In this document: positions 1 to 8,607 of the stretch, piece after piece
Numbering within the stretch: the first letter of the stretch is position 1
Layout: every line of letters begins with the position of its first letter
Source of the DNA: Halieaceae bacterium UBA4438
GTDB taxonomy: Bacteria > Pseudomonadota > Gammaproteobacteria > Pseudomonadales > Halieaceae
Length of the DNA: 20,128 nt
NCBI GenBank assembly: GCA_002390485.1
Contig: DGPO01000058.1
Location: 26,368-46,495 of the forward strand
Reading direction: 5' to 3'
Program-made: the position numbers and the translations under genes
The notes under the pieces: model-generated
Told to the model about the DNA's origin: nothing
Seen by the model: only the letters and a program-made list of their open reading frames with translations
Databases searched by the model: none

Positions 1-671
1 TCGAGCGCTTCAATTTCATTGCAGAAAACAAAGTCGACGCCGTCCTCAAGAAGGGCGTTCATGTTGTCTCTGAAAAACGTCACCATTCCCGGGTCGGAAA
101 AGCTAACAGCGACTTTCCCGCCGTTCGCTTGCGCGACTTGTTTGGTTTTCAGTGCCGCTTGGTGGCCTGTTGGTGAGGTGACAAGATAGCCCTCAAGATA
201 AACCCATTGCGCATTTGCAATCGCAAGATCATTGACCTCTGAAACAGACAGCGTCTCTGACACGCCTAAAAAGGTGTTCATGCTGCGCTCAGCGTCGGGC
301 GTGATGAGCACTAAACACTTTCCTGTGGTGCCTGCTCGGCGCTCATCAAGGAAACCGTGTGCCACGCCACAGGCGTCGAGGTCTGCAATATAGACATCGC
401 CATCTTCATCGTTGGCAACGAGGCAACTCATGTACGTCGGGGCTCCAAATTGCGAGGCTGCAATGACGCTGTTACCGGCACTGCCACCACAGGCATGGTG
501 CGCATGACTGAGACTCGCGGCTAAATGACGTTTAATCTCTCGCTGACGATTTTCGTCGACCAGCGTCATCGTGCCTTTTTCAATGCCCAACTCACCTAGA
601 TCCTGGTCTGAAACAGTCACTTCAGTATCGACTAAGGCGGCGCCTATGGCGTAAACGAATTTTTCTGACAC
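1..671 (-). CDS. PfkB-family sugar/nucleoside kinase, adenosine kinase-like (partial, C-terminus outside window)
   Basis: The minus-strand frame is open from a GTG at 671-669 to the left edge, showing about 223 residues that begin SEKFVYAIGAALVDTEV. The GGSAGNS motif at residues 62-68 is the N-terminal PfkB signature, where the glycines line the sugar pocket. The stretch GAPTYMSCLVANDEDG, then a region of the AGTTGKCLVLITPDAERSM type, matches adenosine kinase-like members, which use ATP to phosphorylate a nucleoside or sugar hydroxyl in the cytosol. The C-terminal third, with the expected GAGD catalytic loop, lies off the window, so activity cannot be judged. No ATG lies near this N-terminus; the GTG has only a weak GGA about 8 bases upstream. 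It is divergent from the Nudix gene across 137 bases. Family is confident; the exact substrate is inference. Confidence 0.85.
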   Translation of the reverse strand, partial: MSEKFVYAIGAALVDTEVTVSDQDLGELGIEKGTMTLVDENRQREIKRHLAASLSHAHHACGGSAGNSVIAASQFGAPTYMSCLVANDEDGDVYIADLDACGVAHGFLDERRAGTTGKCLVLITPDAERSMNTFLGVSETLSVSEVNDLAIANAQWVYLEGYLVTSPTGHQAALKTKQVAQANGGKVAVSFSDPGMVTFFRDNMNALLEDGVDFVFCNEIEAL

Positions 672-746
672 AAATTTTCCAAGCAAAGATAATCACAGTA
701 GTTTTCTAGTATCGCACGCTCCCTTGTCAGGTTCATTAACTTGTCT

Positions 747-758
747 TGATTGTAATCA
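747..758. promoter_or_regulatory. Short perfect palindrome in a divergent intergenic region
   Basis: TGATTGTAATCA has 5-base arms around a 2-base centre, in the 137-base gap between the divergent kinase and Nudix genes. Such a site could be an operator serving both promoters. I see no second copy nearby and no convincing -35/-10 pair, so it may be chance in AT-rich intergenic DNA. Confidence 0.2.
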
Positions 759-796
759 GACAGATTCGATGAGATTTATGTAAACTTGCGCCACAC

Positions 797-802
797 AAGA
801 GG
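797..802 (+). promoter_or_regulatory. Shine-Dalgarno supporting the GTG start of the Nudix gene
   Basis: AAGAGG ends 6 bases before the GTG at 809. The next in-frame ATG, at 830, has no comparable purine run upstream, so the GTG is the better start. Confidence 0.55.
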
Positions 803-808
803 TGTTCA

Positions 809-1420
809 GTGTTCCCAAGTTTTCAACAGATGATCGAGGTGCTCGGCAAGGTCTCGCCGCCGGCCGTTTCCGTTGTGTCCAAACGCGCTGCGGTGGCCAT
901 TGGGCTGCGAGATGGGCCTTCGGGTCCTGAGATGCTAATGATTCAGCGCGCGGTGAAAGAGGGCGACCCTTGGTCGGGCCACATGGGATTTCCTGGTGGA
1001 CGAAAAGACCCCGGCGACCCCAGCGATTTGGGCTGCGCAAAGCGTGAAACGTGGGAGGAAGTGGGTCTGGATTTAGACGCGCACGGTGAGCTCATTTGCC
1101 AGCTGTCTGATGTCAATACTGGGTGGCGTGCTGACCGGCCTGAGATGCTGGTGGCGCCGTTTGTTTTTGTTATAAACCATTGCCCGGACCTCGCGTTAAA
1201 CCACGAGGTTGACGATACAGTGTGGATCCCTATTTATTTTTTAATGGACGACATCAATCGAGCGCGTCATCAGTGGGAATGGCGCGGTGAGACGCTTGAG
1301 TCTGACGCCTTTACTTTTGACCAGCGACTAATATGGGGGCTGTCGTTGATGATGATTGACGAACTGTTAGAGCTTGTTGGTGGGCGTCACAATCGAGCCG
1401 CGCACGTCACGCGGGCTTAG
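809..1420 (+). CDS. Nudix hydrolase, CoA-diphosphatase type
   Basis: The 203-residue protein carries FPGGRKDPGDPSDLG (61-75) followed by RETWEEVGL (79-87), the metal-binding helix of the Nudix fold. The spacing between GG and RE (14 residues) is the one seen in NUDT7/CoA pyrophosphatases rather than the canonical box, and the preceding MIQRAVKEGDPWSGHMG fits the CoA-type upstream motif. Known members cleave CoA or its derivatives to 4'-phosphopantetheine and 3',5'-ADP with Mg2+/Mn2+. The GTG start at 809 is chosen for its ribosome site. The gene ends 4 bases short of the stop of the opposing gene at 1425, with no room for a separate terminator. Family is sure; CoA as substrate is inferred from the motif. 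Confidence 0.88.
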   Translation: MFPSFQQMIEVLGKVSPPAVSVVSKRAAVAIGLRDGPSGPEMLMIQRAVKEGDPWSGHMGFPGGRKDPGDPSDLGCAKRETWEEVGLDLDAHGELICQLSDVNTGWRADRPEMLVAPFVFVINHCPDLALNHEVDDTVWIPIYFLMDDINRARHQWEWRGETLESDAFTFDQRLIWGLSLMMIDELLELVGGRHNRAAHVTRA

Positions 1421-1424
1421 GCGT

Positions 1425-2113
1425 CTAGCGCTCGTTGTCCTCGTCGGGCGAGAATCCACGCAAAAAACTGCGGGAGTCTTTTTTCAATGCTTCGAGTTCC
1501 GGGTCTTTTTTAGCGGCGTCAATTAATGAATCTAGGCTTGCCCATCCTTTGAGGTAGGCAGTGATATGGCCAATGAGTACGGGTGTCATCTTTGGGCTCT
1601 GAGCATAGCGTGGCATGCCAGGAACCAGGTTACCCGAGGCGCGAAGCCCTTCCACTTTCAGCCAATAGCCTCCGCAGTTTGACAACGCATAGTCGCCCAC
1701 TCGGCCGTAACTCAGGTTAGGTGTTGATGGGTTGAACCCGTCGGCGGGAACCGCTGTGAGTCTGCGTAGCGCGAAAATAAACCGCTGGCCTTGTGTAAAC
1801 TCGGCCACGTCGGGACGGCAATAATCGCCGGTCTTAAGCCAAACACGAGGCGCCGTCGCCCAGTCGGGGCCGGTGAGTGTGACATCAACATCAATGTCGA
1901 TTGCGTTTCCCTTTACGCGTCCGACTGTACCCAGCACCACGAGGTCAGCCGTGGGTGCAACCTCTGAAAAGCTACCTTGCCAAAGACACTCGCAGGCACT
2001 TGATAGCGGACTCAAAACCGACACTATTAGGGTGACAGCGAGTTTCTTGACCTGACGCCCAGTGAGTATTGCCTTCGATGTCACTGCCTCAGCGCTCACT
2101 GCCTCAGCGGTCA

Positions 2114-2114
<1 letters not shown>
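1425..2114 (-). CDS. Exported four-cysteine protein with NTR/TIMP-like features
   Basis: 229 residues as read from the ATG that overlaps the hemB stop (TAATG, one shared base). Residues about 21-40 (QVKKLAVTLIVSVLSPLSSA) form a signal peptide; cleavage after SSA would leave a mature protein starting CEC (C41, C43). Two further cysteines are at 99 and 147. After the CxC comes ADLVVLGTVGRV, a strand like that of netrin/TIMP OB folds, and the region around C99 (GDYCRPDVAEFTQGQRFIF) resembles the second cysteine block of that fold. The family call is therefore an exported NTR/TIMP-like domain, moderately supported. The tail (after 170) looks helical and charged. The first 20 residues precede the signal peptide and contain the duplicated AEAVS/AEAVT; the true start may lie downstream. 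Role unknown; co-expression with hemB is likely from the overlap. Confidence 0.75.
2081..2110. repeat. 15-bp tandem duplication, two copies
   Basis: TCACTGCCTCAGCGC (2081-2095) is followed directly by TCACTGCCTCAGCGG (2096-2110), 14 of 15 identical. On the minus strand it encodes AEAVS then AEAVT at the start of the protein downstream of hemB, ending just before that gene's ATG. The 15-base unit keeps the reading frame. Confidence 0.9.
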
Positions 2115-3121
<1,007 letters not shown>

Positions 3122-4414
3122 TCATGCTCCCTGGTTTAAGGTGTGGAATGCGCGCCGGGCCGCATCCACTGTGTTCGCGATGTCTTCGTCAGTGTGGGCG
3201 GACGACATAAAGCCCGCCTCAAAGGACGCCGGTGCAAGATAAACACCTTCTTGCAGCATCAGATGGAAAAATTGATTAAACCGCGCCACGTTGGCACCAA
3301 TGACTTGAGGGTACTGGGTGACCTTCTTTTCCTCGGTGAAAAAGAAGCCGAACATGCTTCCGAGATGATTAGTGGTAAAGGGGATGCCCGCCTCATCGGC
3401 AGCAAGTTGCATACCTTCACACAGTTGCGTCGTATGGCGGAAAACCGCGTCGTAGAAGCCAGGCTGAGAAATAATGTCTAGAGTCGCGAGCCCCGACGCC
3501 ATTGCGACAGGGTTTCCTGACAGCGTTCCCGCTTGATACACAGGCCCCAGTGGCGAAATATGCGCCATAATTTCTTTTTTGCCACCGAACGCGCCAACGG
3601 GCATCCCGCCGCCGATGACTTTGCCCAAACAGGTGAGATCAGGGTCTATCCCCAAGTGCCCTTGTGCGCAGTGTGTGCCAAAACGAAAGCCTGTCATCAC
3701 TTCATCGAAGATGAGAATCGCACCGTACTGGGTACAGAGCTCGCGCATGCCTTCAAGATAGCCAGGCTCGGGCAAGATGCAGTTCATGTTGCCGGTAACC
3801 GGTTCGGTAATGACGCAGGCAATCTCTTGGCTGTGCGCTTCAAACGCTTTTTTCAGCGCGTCGAGGTCGTTAAACGGCAGTGTAATCGTGTGTTGCGCTA
3901 AGACTTCAGGTACGCCTGGCGAGCTGGGTACGCCAAAGGTCAGTGCCCCGGAACCCGCTTTAATCAGTAATGAATCTGAGTGGCCGTGGTAGCACCCTTC
4001 GAACTTAATGATCTTGTCCCGGCTTGTAGCACCTCGAGCGAGGCGGATTGCGCTCATAGTGGCTTCTGTGCCGGAGCTGGTCATGCGAACTTGCTCAAGA
4101 CTCGGAACGAGACTGCAGAGTCGCTCGGCGAGTTCGATCTCAATTTCGGTTGGACAGCCAAAGCTGAGACCGTCTTGAGCTGTGCTGATCACCGCGTCAC
4201 GAACCTGCGGGTGGTTATGACCCATGATCATAGGGCCCCAAGACAACACGTAGTCGATGTACCGCTTCCCGTCGACGTCAAAAATGTAAGCGCCGTCAGC
4301 ACGCTCCATAAATCGCGGCGTCCCCCCCACGGCTTTAAAGGCTCGGACAGGCGAATTAACACCGCCTGGAATATGCGTTTGTGCGCGTTCGAACAGTGCT
4401 TCTGATTTGGTCAT
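3122..4414 (-). CDS. hemL: Glutamate-1-semialdehyde 2,1-aminomutase
   Basis: A PLP enzyme that turns glutamate-1-semialdehyde into 5-aminolevulinate, closing the C5 route into heme. The 430 residues include [15 protein letters not shown] near the N-terminus, [15 protein letters not shown] (113-127), the gating-loop region [18 protein letters not shown] (152-169), the PLP-ring aspartate in [10 protein letters not shown] (235-244) and the Schiff-base lysine K265 in [17 protein letters not shown], the same number as in E. coli. It sits between hemJ (50 bases upstream) and hemB (3 bases downstream). Its presence shows that the organism uses the glutamate route rather than glycine plus succinyl-CoA. 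Nothing is missing or truncated. Confidence 0.98.
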   Translation of the reverse strand: MTKSEALFERAQTHIPGGVNSPVRAFKAVGGTPRFMERADGAYIFDVDGKRYIDYVLSWGPMIMGHNHPQVRDAVISTAQDGLSFGCPTEIEIELAERLCSLVPSLEQVRMTSSGTEATMSAIRLARGATSRDKIIKFEGCYHGHSDSLLIKAGSGALTFGVPSSPGVPEVLAQHTITLPFNDLDALKKAFEAHSQEIACVITEPVTGNMNCILPEPGYLEGMRELCTQYGAILIFDEVMTGFRFGTHCAQGHLGIDPDLTCLGKVIGGGMPVGAFGGKKEIMAHISPLGPVYQAGTLSGNPVAMASGLATLDIISQPGFYDAVFRHTTQLCEGMQLAADEAGIPFTTNHLGSMFGFFFTEEKKVTQYPQVIGANVARFNQFFHLMLQEGVYLAPASFEAGFMSSAHTDEDIANTVDAARRAFHTLNQGA

Positions 4415-4464
4415 TGACCAGCGTCCCCCAACTTCATGTCGTTTTGCAGTAAATTTTCTCGGTA

Positions 4465-4884
4465 TTAGCCCGGTCGCACGTACACCAACAGTACAATCGC
4501 AAACAAAAACAACACCGGTATTTCATTAAAAAAGCGATAAAACACGTGACTTCTATGATCGTCACCGCTGTTAATGAGCTTCACGTATCGCCCGCATTGC
4601 ACATGGTATATCAGCAAAAATACAACGCCAGCGAGTTTGAGTTGCATCCAGAGGCTAGTGAGGTAGTAGTCCAGTGCGTAGCTGAGCCGCCAAAGCCCGA
4701 GGATAATGGCAAGCATCATCAGTGGTGTGACGAATTTATAGAGTTTGCGGGCCATTATAGCCAACGTCATCCGCGTGGTGTCGTCCTCCGCCTGTGCGTA
4801 GTAGACGAAAATACGCGGGAGGTAAAAAAGACCGGCAAACCATGTCACAACGAAAATGACGTGGAGACCCTGAATCCAAAGCAT
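4465..4884 (-). CDS. hemJ: Protoporphyrinogen IX oxidase, HemJ type
   Basis: An inner-membrane protein that oxidises protoporphyrinogen IX to protoporphyrin IX, the penultimate heme step. From the start chosen here it is 139 residues with four hydrophobic spans. Conserved family residues are visible: the histidine in [20 protein letters not shown], the arginine of that same motif, and the lysine in WMQLKLAGV; the His and Lys are the ones needed for heme binding and activity in characterised HemJ. An upstream in-frame ATG at 4896 would add MESP, but it has no ribosome site, whereas GGAG lies 6 bases before the ATG at 4884. It heads the operon with hemL and hemB and is divergent from argC. HemJ is known to replace HemG/HemY in many bacteria. 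Confidence 0.93.
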   Translation of the reverse strand: MLWIQGLHVIFVVTWFAGLFYLPRIFVYYAQAEDDTTRMTLAIMARKLYKFVTPLMMLAIILGLWRLSYALDYYLTSLWMQLKLAGVVFLLIYHVQCGRYVKLINSGDDHRSHVFYRFFNEIPVLFLFAIVLLVYVRPG

Positions 4885-4890
4885 TGGTGA

Positions 4891-4894
4891 CTCC
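4891..4894 (-). promoter_or_regulatory. Shine-Dalgarno deciding the hemJ start
   Basis: GGAG on the minus strand, 6 bases ahead of the ATG at 4884. It overlaps the G of the alternative ATG at 4896, so that upstream codon cannot use it. Confidence 0.6.
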
Positions 4895-4956
4895 ATACTG
4901 GTTTCAAACTGAACAGTAAGTAAACTACGCGCACAATATCAGATCTTAGGCTTGAA

Positions 4957-5985
4957 ATGATTAATGTTGGCATTGTGGGTGCCACCGGCTACGCCGGGGT
5001 AGAGTTGATTCGATTGCTACTGGGTCACCCAGCGGTAGCGATTACGCGGTTGACCTCGCGAGCGGAGGCAGGCGTGCGCGTTGACCGGCTGTTCCCGCAC
5101 TTAAAAGGCTTCATCGATTTATCGTTCGAGGATCCGGCTGAGGTCGATTTTGAAGATTGTGACCTTGTGTTTTTTGCAACGCCACACGCGGTCGCGATGA
5201 ACAGCGTACCGGCGCTTGTTACCCGCGGCAAAAGAGTCATCGACCTCTCCGCTGACTTTCGGCTGACAGACACCCGTGTCTGGGAATCCTGGTATGGCGT
5301 CAATCACGTGGCACCCGAGCTTGTGACTGCGGCCGTTTATGGACTGCCTGAGGTGAATCGCGAGGCGATTCGGCAAGCGCAGCTCGTCGCGTGTCCAGGG
5401 TGCTATCCAACGGCTGTTCAGCTGGGCTTTTTACCGTTACTGGAGGCGGGCCTGATTGATGCAGGGAGTTTGATCGCGTCGTGTGCATCGGGAACCAGTG
5501 GCGCCGGCCGTAGCGCCAAAGTGAATCTACTGTTGACCGAGTCTGCGGAGACAATGAAGTCTTATGGCGTCAGTGGGCATCGACATTTACCAGAGATGGA
5601 GCAGGGCCTTGCGCGCATGACCGATGATCCCGTCGCGCTGACCTTTGTGCCGCACTTGGCGCCCATGGTTCGGGGTATTCATGCGACATTGATTGCGACC
5701 CTGACGGATCAAAGCACTAATTTGCGTGCCGTTTTTAAAGACCGCTACGCTGACGAACCTTTCATTACCTTGACAGAGGGCGACTACGAACCTGAGACCC
5801 GCCACGTCAAAGGAACCAATCGATGTGAGATCGACGTGACGCGTCCTCCCGGAGATAAAGTGGTGGTGACTGTTGCGATCGATAATCTGGTGAAGGGGGC
5901 TGCGGGGCAGGCCATTCAGGCCATGAACTTAATGCTGAGTCTCGACGAGTGTACGGGACTCAATATGCCGTCCAGTCACCCCTAA
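4957..5985 (+). CDS. argC: N-acetyl-gamma-glutamyl-phosphate reductase
   Basis: Third step of arginine synthesis: NADPH-dependent reduction of N-acetylglutamyl-phosphate to the semialdehyde, in the cytosol. The 342-residue protein opens with the Rossmann loop [17 protein letters not shown] (5-21). The catalytic cysteine is C149 in [14 protein letters not shown], which also carries the glycine-rich substrate loop; SGTSGAGR and GHRHLPEME supply the phosphate-binding and base residues expected of the family. Length is normal for the short (type 1) class. The ribosome site is weak (a lone AGG ahead of the ATG). It is divergent from hemJ across about 60-70 bases and is followed after 6 bases by the coiled-coil gene, so it probably leads that operon. 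Function is confident. Confidence 0.97.
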   Translation: MINVGIVGATGYAGVELIRLLLGHPAVAITRLTSRAEAGVRVDRLFPHLKGFIDLSFEDPAEVDFEDCDLVFFATPHAVAMNSVPALVTRGKRVIDLSADFRLTDTRVWESWYGVNHVAPELVTAAVYGLPEVNREAIRQAQLVACPGCYPTAVQLGFLPLLEAGLIDAGSLIASCASGTSGAGRSAKVNLLLTESAETMKSYGVSGHRHLPEMEQGLARMTDDPVALTFVPHLAPMVRGIHATLIATLTDQSTNLRAVFKDRYADEPFITLTEGDYEPETRHVKGTNRCEIDVTRPPGDKVVVTVAIDNLVKGAAGQAIQAMNLMLSLDECTGLNMPSSHP

Positions 5986-5991
5986 TTTAAA

Positions 5992-6669
5992 ATGGCTGCC
6001 GACGATTACAAAACGGTTGTGACGCGTGTCAATGTTCCTCGGCAGCGCCGGATCCGCATTGTCGCGGCATCCGCAGTGCTTGTGTTTGCTGTTGGCGTTT
6101 ATTTTTTGGGCTACCAACACGGATTTGATGATCGCGTGCCGTTAGTCTTGGACGAGGCCGGTCTAAAGGAGACGATTTCAAAGCTAAAGACGCGGGTGTC
6201 CGTCGACAAAGAAACGCTAAGTCGCTTGCGGACCGAGCTGTCAGAGTCAGCACGCGGTGTTGATGCGCTAGAGCGAGAGCTCGTTTTCTACCGAGACATT
6301 ATGTCGTCGACCGAAGACGTGAGCGCGGTGAAAATTCGCCCGCCCGATCTCAACTGGGATCCGGAATTAAGACAATTGGAATACCGGGCAGTGGTCCAAC
6401 GCCTGGCCCCGGGAAGTCAATTTTATCGCGGCGGGCTGCGGATCCAGATTGTCGATGCTGAGGAAAATAGCGTGCTGCTTGAGGACTCCGATGCGGGTAA
6501 CCATGATTTGGCGTTCAAGTATTTTCAACGTATATCGGGCACTTTGACGCTTCCAGACAACATTTCTCCCGCCGCGGTTCGCTTTGGCATAGAATTGTCG
6601 TCCCCGCGTAAGCGGCAATACGAACAGAATTTCGACTGGAGCGGCTCGATTGTCTACAGTACGCAATAA
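5992..6669 (+). CDS. Single-span membrane protein with periplasmic coiled coil, DUF6776-like
   Basis: 225 residues: a short basic cytoplasmic start, one membrane span at about 22-41 (IVAASAVLVFAVGVYFLGYQ), then a heptad-rich charged helix from about 50 to 100 that should form a coiled coil, and a beta-rich C-terminal domain (LEYRAVVQRLAPGSQFYRGG onward). The C-terminal FRGGL/RFGIELSS style matches what I remember as DUF6776, the PA0663 position beside argC in Pseudomonas. No enzymatic motif is visible. It starts 6 bases after argC without a clear ribosome site, which suggests translational coupling, and stops 15 bases before bactofilin. The constant pairing with bactofilin makes a membrane anchor or partner for that polymer a reasonable guess, not an established role. 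Confidence 0.85.
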   Translation: MAADDYKTVVTRVNVPRQRRIRIVAASAVLVFAVGVYFLGYQHGFDDRVPLVLDEAGLKETISKLKTRVSVDKETLSRLRTELSESARGVDALERELVFYRDIMSSTEDVSAVKIRPPDLNWDPELRQLEYRAVVQRLAPGSQFYRGGLRIQIVDAEENSVLLEDSDAGNHDLAFKYFQRISGTLTLPDNISPAAVRFGIELSSPRKRQYEQNFDWSGSIVYSTQ

Positions 6670-6684
6670 ATAAGGAGTGATGTC

Positions 6685-7110
6685 ATGAGAAACAAGCAAA
6701 CACAGATGCCGGCAGCTGCCAAGGGAAGCACGACCCTAATCTCGGCGGGAACAACGGTCTCTGGCGACATCACTTTCTCGGGCAACCTGGATATTGAAGG
6801 ACGCGTCATTGGTTCGATCAGTGCTGAGCCCGGTGCGTCTGCGTTGCTGCGCGTGGTTGCAGGCGGCTCAGTAGAGGGCGAGATTCGTGTGCCGTCGACG
6901 TCGATCAGTGGCTCGGTGAAGGGCAATATCTACAGCTCAGAAAATCTTGAGCTGACGAAGGGTGCGATGGTTGCGGGCGATGTGTATTACAACCTCATTG
7001 AAATGTCGATGGGCAGTAAGATTGACGGCAATCTCAAGCATTCGACAGCATCGGCTAAGGTCGAGTCAATCACAGCAGTGACGGCGTCTTCAGTCGCCGA
7101 CAAGGTGTAA
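6685..7110 (+). CDS. Bactofilin (polymer-forming cytoskeletal protein)
   Basis: 141 residues. The core (about 16-115) is a run of short beta-turn repeats typical of bactofilin: [20 protein letters not shown], then [41 protein letters not shown] and GSKIDGNL, each turn adding one rung of the right-handed beta helix. Disordered Ser/Ala/Thr-rich tails flank it, as usual. Bactofilins self-assemble without nucleotide into filaments and often scaffold cell-wall enzymes at the inner face of the membrane. The ATG at 6685 has a strong AAGGAG 7 bases before it. Neighbours are the anchored coiled coil upstream and erpA downstream; the M23 peptidase mepM lies 1.5 kb away on the other strand. Family is confident; its role in shape is inferred. 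Confidence 0.94.
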   Translation: MRNKQTQMPAAAKGSTTLISAGTTVSGDITFSGNLDIEGRVIGSISAEPGASALLRVVAGGSVEGEIRVPSTSISGSVKGNIYSSENLELTKGAMVAGDVYYNLIEMSMGSKIDGNLKHSTASAKVESITAVTASSVADKV

Positions 7111-7124
7111 GGCGGGAGATTTCT

Positions 7125-7478
7125 ATGACCGTAGTGGCAGGGTTTGACCCCACTGAAATTAGTTTATCGGACAGTGCTGTTGGCAAGCTGCAATTTTTAA
7201 TTGCAGAGGAGGACAACCCGTCTCTGCGATTCCGCGTTTACATCACGGGGGGTGGTTGCTCAGGTTTTCAGTACGGCTTTACCTTTGACGAAAAAACAGC
7301 GGAAGACGACTGGGTCATTGAGCGAGAGGGCGTCGCTGCGCTCATCGATTCTATGAGTTACCAATACCTTATGGGTTCAGAGATTGACTACGTCGAAGGG
7401 CTAGAGGGCGCAAAATTCGTTGTTAATAACCCCAACGCGACCACGACCTGTGGTTGTGGGGCATCATTCTCAATTTAG
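7125..7478 (+). CDS. erpA: Iron-sulfur cluster insertion protein ErpA
   Basis: An A-type carrier that passes [4Fe-4S] clusters to apo-enzymes, including IspG/IspH and respiratory proteins. At 117 residues it is full length. The three cluster ligands are present: C45 in [11 protein letters not shown] and C109, C111 in TTCGCGASF. The insertion DEKTAEDDW plus the [22 protein letters not shown] ending separates ErpA from IscA/SufA. A GGGAG sits about 6 bases before the ATG. It is the last gene of the argC run and faces anmK across 31 bases. The gap has only a weak 4-bp stem (CCAG at 7480 with CTGG at 7490) and no T-run, so I do not call a terminator. Confidence 0.96.
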   Translation: MTVVAGFDPTEISLSDSAVGKLQFLIAEEDNPSLRFRVYITGGGCSGFQYGFTFDEKTAEDDWVIEREGVAALIDSMSYQYLMGSEIDYVEGLEGAKFVVNNPNATTTCGCGASFSI

Positions 7479-7509
7479 TCCAGGCCCTGCTGGCGCGTAA
7501 AAATCGCGG

Positions 7510-8607
7510 CTAGTGCTTTGGAAAGACAACCCCCAAGATTCTTGTAGATACGGCACCTGTCACCTCGGGCACACCGCTGCATTTGCCGTCCACACATTGC
7601 TTAGCCAGCCACGCAAAAGCCATAGCCTCCATAAAATCGGGATCGACACCGAGTTTGTCGGTCGAGTGCAGCTGTGCTTGCGGTATTAAGTCTACGAGTC
7701 GCTGCACTAAGAGGCTGTTGTGATAGCCGCCACCCGAGAGGTAAACCGTGCGACAGCCTGTCGTGTTGATCTCGGTTGCGATCGATCGCGCAGTCAGTTC
7801 TAAAAGTGAGCGCTGTACGTCTTGCGCACGGTAGGACTTGAGTTCAAACCGCTCCAACCAAGTGAGGTTAAAGTAGTCTTGACCTGTACTTTTAGGCGCC
7901 CCTTGTGAGAAATACGGGTCGGCCAACATTTCACTGATCAATGGCTCGAGTACTTGCCCCTCTGCCGCCCACGCGCCGCCTTGGTCAAAGGCCTTATTTT
8001 TGTGCCGGCGGATCCAGGCATCTATGAGCGTATTACCCGGACCTGTATCGAACCCTGTAACACCCGCCGCGGCAATAACGCTGATATTTGCGATCCCGCC
8101 AATGTTCAAAAAGACCGCAGATTCAGTGCTGTCCACGAGTGTTTTATGAAACGCCGGCACCAGCGGCGCGCCTTGCCCGCCCGCGGCAACATCGCGACGT
8201 CTAAAATCACCAACGACAGCAATGCCGGTCCGCTCCGCCAATCGGTGGTTGTCACCCACTTGCAAGGTGAATGCGCGCGCTAGATTGGGATAATGAAGCA
8301 AGGTTTGTCCGTGATTTCCTACGGCCTCAATCGAGGCCTTGTCCGTCCCAGAGCGTGTCAACAGCTCGTTCACAGCTTTCGTATAAAGATCTGCCATGTC
8401 GACGTCGAGCTCACACACGCGTTCGATATGGGTTTCGAGTCCTGATTGGAGGTCAAAAATACGCGACTGAATGGATGGGGGAAGCGCAACTTGGTGGCTT
8501 GTCATGAGGCGCGGTCGGCCCGCTGTGTCAAAGCGGACAAGGGCGGCATCAATCGCGTCACCGCTCGTGCCTGACATCAGTCCAATAAAGAGCCGCTGCT
8601 GGGTCAC
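7510..8607 (-). CDS. anmK: Anhydro-N-acetylmuramic acid kinase
   Basis: Peptidoglycan recycling: cleaves the 1,6-anhydro ring of anhydro-MurNAc while phosphorylating it to MurNAc-6-phosphate. The 365 residues show the family motifs GLMSGTSGDAIDAALV (9-24, ATP phosphate loop), GNHGQTLLHYP (97-107), GDFRRRDVAAGGQGAPLVP (133-151) and GFDTGPGNTLIDAW (185-198), whose aspartate D187 should be the catalytic base by comparison with characterised AnmK. The start is a GTG with GGGGG about 4 bases upstream. It overlaps the mepM stop by 4 bases (GTGA), so the endopeptidase and the kinase are co-translated. NagZ, which supplies its anhydro-MurNAc substrate, is encoded 3.3 kb away. Confidence 0.97.
   Translation of the reverse strand: MTQQRLFIGLMSGTSGDAIDAALVRFDTAGRPRLMTSHQVALPPSIQSRIFDLQSGLETHIERVCELDVDMADLYTKAVNELLTRSGTDKASIEAVGNHGQTLLHYPNLARAFTLQVGDNHRLAERTGIAVVGDFRRRDVAAGGQGAPLVPAFHKTLVDSTESAVFLNIGGIANISVIAAAGVTGFDTGPGNTLIDAWIRRHKNKAFDQGGAWAAEGQVLEPLISEMLADPYFSQGAPKSTGQDYFNLTWLERFELKSYRAQDVQRSLLELTARSIATEINTTGCRTVYLSGGGYHNSLLVQRLVDLIPQAQLHSTDKLGVDPDFMEAMAFAWLAKQCVDGKCSGVPEVTGAVSTRILGVVFPKH

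Noticed and set aside
756..1040. 94-codon minus-strand frame over the Nudix start and upstream region
   Set aside because: It is antisense to a well-supported Nudix gene, rich in Arg and Pro as shadow frames are, and has no recognisable motif.
3980..4405. 141-codon plus-strand frame inside hemL
   Set aside because: It lies fully antisense to hemL, whose motifs are intact, and has no family resemblance.
7480..7508. Possible bidirectional terminator between erpA and anmK (CCAG/CTGG, and CGCG/CGCG around TAAAAAT)
   Set aside because: Both stems are only 4 bp, and neither is followed by a T-run in either direction.
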